Part shown: piece by piece, positions 20,288-22,754 of the stretch | Position numbering within the stretch: the first letter of the stretch is position 1 | Layout: each line of letters begins with the position of its first letter | From: a virus | Strand: one strand, 5' to 3' | Length of the DNA: 22,754 nt | Virus record (IMG/VR): IMGVR_UViG_3300001097_000021 | Span: 15,175-37,928 of that record | Program-made: the position numbers and the translations under genes | Notes under the pieces: generated by a model | Database searches by the model: none | What the model was told of the DNA's origin: nothing | Seen by the model: only the letters and a program-made list of their open reading frames with translations

Positions 20288-20341
20288 TTTATTTTTGTTT
20301 TATTTTTGTTTTATTTATGTTTTATTTCGGTTTTATTTCGC
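20287..20341. repeat. Five 11-bp tandem repeats at a gene junction
   Basis: Units 20287-20297, 20298-20308, 20309-20319, 20320-20330 and 20331-20341 follow TTTTATTTNNG (the last ends in C). On the coding strand the leader before the ATG at 20287 reads as repeated CAAAAATAAAA. The two right-hand units lie at the end of the kinase-CPD coding sequence. The spacing is about one DNA turn. Confidence 0.7.
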
Positions 20342-21239
20342 TAACAACACCTTTAACGTTAAAACTTTTAATATCTTGCCATTTGGTAATATCATTAGAA
20401 TCTCTACGTTTACCACCTTCTGGGTTAATAGCGATAGTTATATGTGGTATATCATTTTTACTTTCATACCCATCAACAATAACGGCAATAGCCATGTCTG
20501 ATAACCCAATTTTATTGACCTCTAACGTAACTTCTTCACCTAATCTTGACTTATCCTTCAATGGTCCTAATCTGATCGTCATATGCTCAGAAACTATTAT
20601 CCAACCAGCTGGAATTAACCAACCAGCTTTTTCAAGCAAATGAGTTCTTGACGCTGAATCTAATAATACACAAGAGTATGAAATATCTGATCCTTTAGGT
20701 TTAGCGTTAATAATTTTTAATAAAGTTAAACCTTTTACTGATTTATATTTTTGAATCATTGATTCAATCTTAATTAAACTAACACCATGAGTGTTTCTTT
20801 CAGCTAAAGCTTTAGCTGTTAATCCACCCAACCCAATATCACAAATTGTTATATTTTTATCATCAAATCCCATTTCTAACGCTGAGATAACATAAGCTCT
20901 AGATTCGGATGGTGAAATATTGGTATTATCAATTATCACAGGCGATACACCATCCTTCATAGATTTTATTGCGTTCTTTAAATTTAAAGAGTGAGCTTTA
21001 TTTAACTCAACTAAATCACCAGATTCATTCATTTTACTAAAGAAATCACCAGATTCATTCATTTTACTAAAGAAATCACTATAATCACAAATAGAACCAA
21101 TTACTTCATCAGTTGAATGAATTACACCAGATTTAACTAAGTTTTTTGCTGATGTTGATTTACCAGAACCTGGAATCCCAGTCATAATTATCAACTCTTG
21201 ATGAGGTTTACTAATTTCAACATTTAAAATATTCTCCAT
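20322..21239 (-). CDS. P-loop polynucleotide kinase fused to 2H cyclic phosphodiesterase
   Basis: 305 aa. The N-terminal kinase has Walker A GIPGSGKST (21-29), HSTDEV with D44, and DNTN (104-107), as in polynucleotide-kinase-type P-loop enzymes. The C-terminal domain has two HxT motifs, EHMTIRLG (H219, T221) and PHITIAIN (H266, T268), the hallmark of 2H phosphoesterases. This kinase-CPD order is that of vertebrate CNPase and the healing module of fungal tRNA ligase Trl1. It would open 2',3'-cyclic phosphates and phosphorylate 5'-OH ends so that an RNA ligase can seal them. Residues 55-74 contain an exact ten-residue duplication. Promoter at 21267-21296. Confidence 0.88.
   Translation of the reverse strand: MENILNVEISKPHQELIIMTGIPGSGKSTSAKNLVKSGVIHSTDEVIGSICDYSDFFSKMNESGDFFSKMNESGDLVELNKAHSLNLKNAIKSMKDGVSPVIIDNTNISPSESRAYVISALEMGFDDKNITICDIGLGGLTAKALAERNTHGVSLIKIESMIQKYKSVKGLTLLKIINAKPKGSDISYSCVLLDSASRTHLLEKAGWLIPAGWIIVSEHMTIRLGPLKDKSRLGEEVTLEVNKIGLSDMAIAVIVDGYESKNDIPHITIAINPEGGKRRDSNDITKWQDIKSFNVKGVVSEIKPK
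21013..21072. repeat. Perfect 30-bp tandem duplication in the kinase domain
   Basis: Units 21013-21042 and 21043-21072 are identical, and seven bases of a third unit follow. They encode DFFSKMNESG twice, between the Walker A strand and the first long helix. The frame is kept, so the protein tolerates it. Confidence 0.95.
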
Positions 21240-21266
21240 TTTTTTTTATTATAATAAATAGTTCCA

Positions 21267-21296
21267 CAAATGTACGAAATAATTATTAAATATCAA
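21267..21296 (-). promoter_or_regulatory. Bacteroidota-type promoter for the kinase-CPD/Nudix operon
   Basis: Minus strand: TTG (21294-21296), 19-bp spacer, TACATTTG (21267-21274), about 28 bases before the ATG. Confidence 0.8.
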
Positions 21297-21339
21297 AACT
21301 ATTTAATAATTATAATATATTTTTTTTTATATATCTAAT

Positions 21340-21744
21340 TCAAGAATAATAAGAATCATATACTTCTTTTGTCAAACCATAATCAATCATAATTATTGAG
21401 TCTTCACCATTTCGTTTAACTAAACCATATGAATTAGTTCTAACAAGATCACCAGTTGGTAAACTATAATTACCAATAAAATCGAACATTCCAGTCATGA
21501 ATTCGTTTTCCCACATACTGTCAACCATATTTTTATCCATTGGTATAATATTTCTTCTATTTCTACCATCGCCAGAAGCCAATCTTTGTAGATTTTCATT
21601 ACAATATTTAACTCTAGATGCAAATGAATTAAGCGTTTTAAAATGCTCCATATTGAAATTTGATGGGTAATCCTCATCAATCATCTGATTTAACATTTCA
21701 AAAACTATGGATTCATTTAATTTATTTTTAATAAAACTATACAT
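21340..21744 (-). CDS. Virion-type protein with capsid-targeting-like N-terminus, 134 aa
   Basis: Starts MYSFIKNKLNESIVFEML, a short amphipathic helix with Glu at residue 11, like the virion-type genes at 735-3426. It then contains LQRLASGDGRNRR, MFDFIGNYSLPTGDLVR, and TNSYGLVKRNGEDSIIMIDYGLTKEVYDSYY. The last part resembles the C-terminal end of larger phage proteins with a protein-kinase-like fold that I recall; here the nucleotide-binding core would be missing, so it may be a shortened relative. No catalytic motif is complete. Confidence is for the gene, not the family. Confidence 0.75.
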   Translation of the reverse strand: MYSFIKNKLNESIVFEMLNQMIDEDYPSNFNMEHFKTLNSFASRVKYCNENLQRLASGDGRNRRNIIPMDKNMVDSMWENEFMTGMFDFIGNYSLPTGDLVRTNSYGLVKRNGEDSIIMIDYGLTKEVYDSYYS

Positions 21745-21766
21745 AAAACTATTTATTTTTTATATT

Positions 21767-21785
21767 TATAAATATAAACTAAAAA
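21767..21785 (-). promoter_or_regulatory. Candidate phage late-type promoter motif
   Basis: Minus strand TTTTTAGTT followed by TATATTTATA, 22 bases before the ATG at 21744. The same words stand on the plus strand at 22614-22632. Confidence 0.4.
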
Positions 21786-21787
21786 GG

Positions 21788-22468
21788 TTAATACTTAGAT
21801 TTATATTTTAATTTAGCGAATTTTCCATTAAAAACATTAAATGATAATATACCATCCTTAGGTATTAATAATATTGAGAAGGAGAAAACCTCTAATAACC
21901 CTAAAATTATTGAGTGATTTGTTGTGTGGAATTCAGATGAAAAAAGTGATTCAAGTCTATGTTTCATTGCTTTAACGGTGTCGTATCTCCATTCTTCAAA
22001 TAAATCAATAATATAATCAGCGTCAGCAACCTTAACACCATTGTTAATAAAATCTTCTTTAGTCTTAATCGTATACTCACTAATAATATTATTAACCAAA
22101 ACCATAACACTATTAGCTAATTCAGTTTTACTTAACTTAACTAAATTATCTTCTTTTTCAATAAATGTTTTAGTTTGATCACCAATGGCATTTAATTTAT
22201 TATTCATAAAATCAACAAACATCGTTTCTTTGGTAATATCATGTATCTTTTCATCCTTATCAATAAAAAAATTAGCTCTTTTAATGTCTTGTCTAACTTC
22301 CTCTATCGTAGTAAAAATATTATGATTAATAAATTTAACTTTAACACTATTATCTGGGGTTTTACCACCTAGTTTTTGTGCCATATACTCGTTAAACCAT
22401 TTTGAACCTATAATACCTATTATTATAGTTACAATCGCTGTTATTATTGTTGTTATCACTACTACCAT
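21788..22468 (-). CDS. Membrane-anchored protein, 226 aa, unknown
   Basis: Residues 1-24 (MVVVITTIITAIVTIIIGIIG) are an uncleaved signal anchor without a Lys/Arg head. A long helical, charged region follows (about 55-175, with IEEVRQDIKRANFF and two LSK/LVNN segments), and a second hydrophobic stretch at about 190-205 (IILGLLEVFSFSILLIP). This suggests a protein held at the membrane with a coiled cytoplasmic or periplasmic domain. No family recognised. It precedes the virion-type gene at 21340 on the same strand, and an ATATTTATA motif lies about 30 bases upstream (22500-22509). Confidence 0.7.
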   Translation of the reverse strand: MVVVITTIITAIVTIIIGIIGSKWFNEYMAQKLGGKTPDNSVKVKFINHNIFTTIEEVRQDIKRANFFIDKDEKIHDITKETMFVDFMNNKLNAIGDQTKTFIEKEDNLVKLSKTELANSVMVLVNNIISEYTIKTKEDFINNGVKVADADYIIDLFEEWRYDTVKAMKHRLESLFSSEFHTTNHSIILGLLEVFSFSILLIPKDGILSFNVFNGKFAKLKYKSKY

Positions 22469-22499
22469 ATCATTAAATATTTAAAAATAAACCATTACC

Positions 22500-22509
22500 T
22501 ATAAATATA
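22500..22509 (-). promoter_or_regulatory. ATATTTATA motif before the membrane-anchored gene
   Basis: Minus strand TATATTTATA after a T-rich stretch, 32 bases before the ATG at 22468. No host-type -7 element is present in this orientation. Confidence 0.3.
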
Positions 22510-22512
22510 AAA

Positions 22513-22520
22513 TAAATTTG
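22513..22520 (+). promoter_or_regulatory. Possible host-type -7 element on the plus strand
   Basis: TAAATTTG, 16 bases before the ATG of the small plus-strand ORF at 22537. The -33 TTG is absent at the expected spacing, so it is weak evidence. Confidence 0.3.
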
Positions 22521-22536
22521 ATTAATTAACTATTAT

Positions 22537-22620
22537 ATGAAAAAAAAAAATAATTATTTAGTTACACTATATAAATCCATACGGAATGTAGCGAAAATAC
22601 CTTACTTAATACTTTTTTAG
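22537..22620 (+). CDS. Possible small basic peptide, 27 aa
   Basis: ATG to TAG, 27 codons, starting MKKKNNYLVTLYKSIRNVAK and ending in a hydrophobic IPYLILF. It is amphipathic and cationic. It could be a membrane-active peptide or chance in AT-rich DNA. Its stop overlaps the TTTTTAG word of the motif at 22614-22632. Confidence 0.35.
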   Translation: MKKKNNYLVTLYKSIRNVAKIPYLILF

Positions 22621-22632
22621 TTGATATTTATA
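22614..22632 (+). promoter_or_regulatory. Candidate phage late-type promoter motif, plus strand
   Basis: TTTTTAGTT followed by GATATTTATA, in the same orientation relative to the downstream gene (22671) as the copies on the minus strand relative to theirs. This is the best evidence that the motif is functional and directional. Confidence 0.4.
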
Positions 22633-22670
22633 TAAAAACATTATAAATAAAATAAATAAAATAAATAGAT

Positions 22671-22754
22671 ATGAATAATAAAGATTTAATTAATCAATAC
22701 ATAAATACTGGAATGGGAATACCCAAAGAACAATATGATATGTTAAGTGAAAGT
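22671..22754 (+). CDS. Start of a plus-strand gene, cut by the window edge
   Basis: 28 codons with no stop, starting MNNKDLINQYINTGMGIPKEQ. The YxxTGxxIPxxQ pattern recalls short repeats or N-termini seen in structural proteins of large phages, but too little is present to name it. The AT-rich leader contains four copies of AAATAAA-type words before the ATG. Confidence 0.6.
   Translation, partial: MNNKDLINQYINTGMGIPKEQYDMLSES

Overview
The window looks like part of the genome of a large, strongly AT-rich tailed phage that infects a member of the Bacteroidota. Phage character comes from dense one-directional gene packing (almost everything on the minus strand), scattered tRNA genes, a T4-type DNA ligase, a T4 Rnl1-type RNA ligase, and virion-type genes with short amphipathic N-termini. 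The Bacteroidota host is inferred from at least eight promoters of the form TTG-N19/20-TAnnTTTG, the absence of clear Shine-Dalgarno sequences, and a secreted protein with the fibronectin-like and C-terminal segments typical of type IX secretion cargo.

Layout: 1-300 holds two convincing tRNAs (Glu, Phe) and one tRNA-like element with an abnormal anticodon arm. Their putative promoter block is present twice (308-347, 403-442). 466-664 is a self-contained unit (promoter, 27-codon ORF, terminator). 735-3426 has two genes whose products begin with the same capsid-targeting-like helix; the large one carries an ART-like domain. 3483-4694 mixes tRNA-Leu, tRNA-Val, tRNA-Cys, small genes and a tiny lipopeptide. 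4695-5021 is the only complete sizeable plus-strand gene, a T5orf172/GIY-YIG-like protein.

5031-12547 is a long minus-strand series: an RlaP-like nucleotidyltransferase, a 2H phosphoesterase, a Pth2-like peptidyl-tRNA hydrolase, a complete WGR-PRD-catalytic PARP, and an Rnl2-like RNA ligase. 12608-14144 has a small membrane protein and the DNA ligase.

14682-17553 is the highlight: a T4 Rnl1-type RNA ligase gene broken into two ORFs. Each ORF carries half of a split intein, and a free-standing VSR-like homing endonuclease gene lies between them. The intein sits exactly inside the active-site motif KxDG|S. Protein trans-splicing would rebuild a ligase of 375 residues, against 374 for T4 Rnl1.

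17607-19001 is the T9SS-like secreted protein. 19039-21239 holds a Nudix hydrolase and a P-loop kinase fused to a 2H cyclic phosphodiesterase (the CNPase/Trl1 healing arrangement). 21340-22468 has another virion-type gene and a membrane-anchored protein, and at the right edge transcription turns to the plus strand.

Taken together, the kinase-CPD (end healing), the split Rnl1 and Rnl2-like ligases (sealing), the RlaP-like nucleotidyltransferase, the extra 2H enzyme, the tRNAs and Pth2 form a dispersed RNA-repair and translation-maintenance module. Such modules counter host nucleases that cut tRNA anticodon loops. The PARP, the virion-type ART-like protein and the Nudix hydrolase suggest a second, NAD+/ADP-ribose-based layer of interaction with the host. 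Two promoter classes are visible: host-type promoters before enzyme and small genes, and an ATATTTATA-containing motif before virion-type genes. Functions are read from motifs only; no database search was possible.
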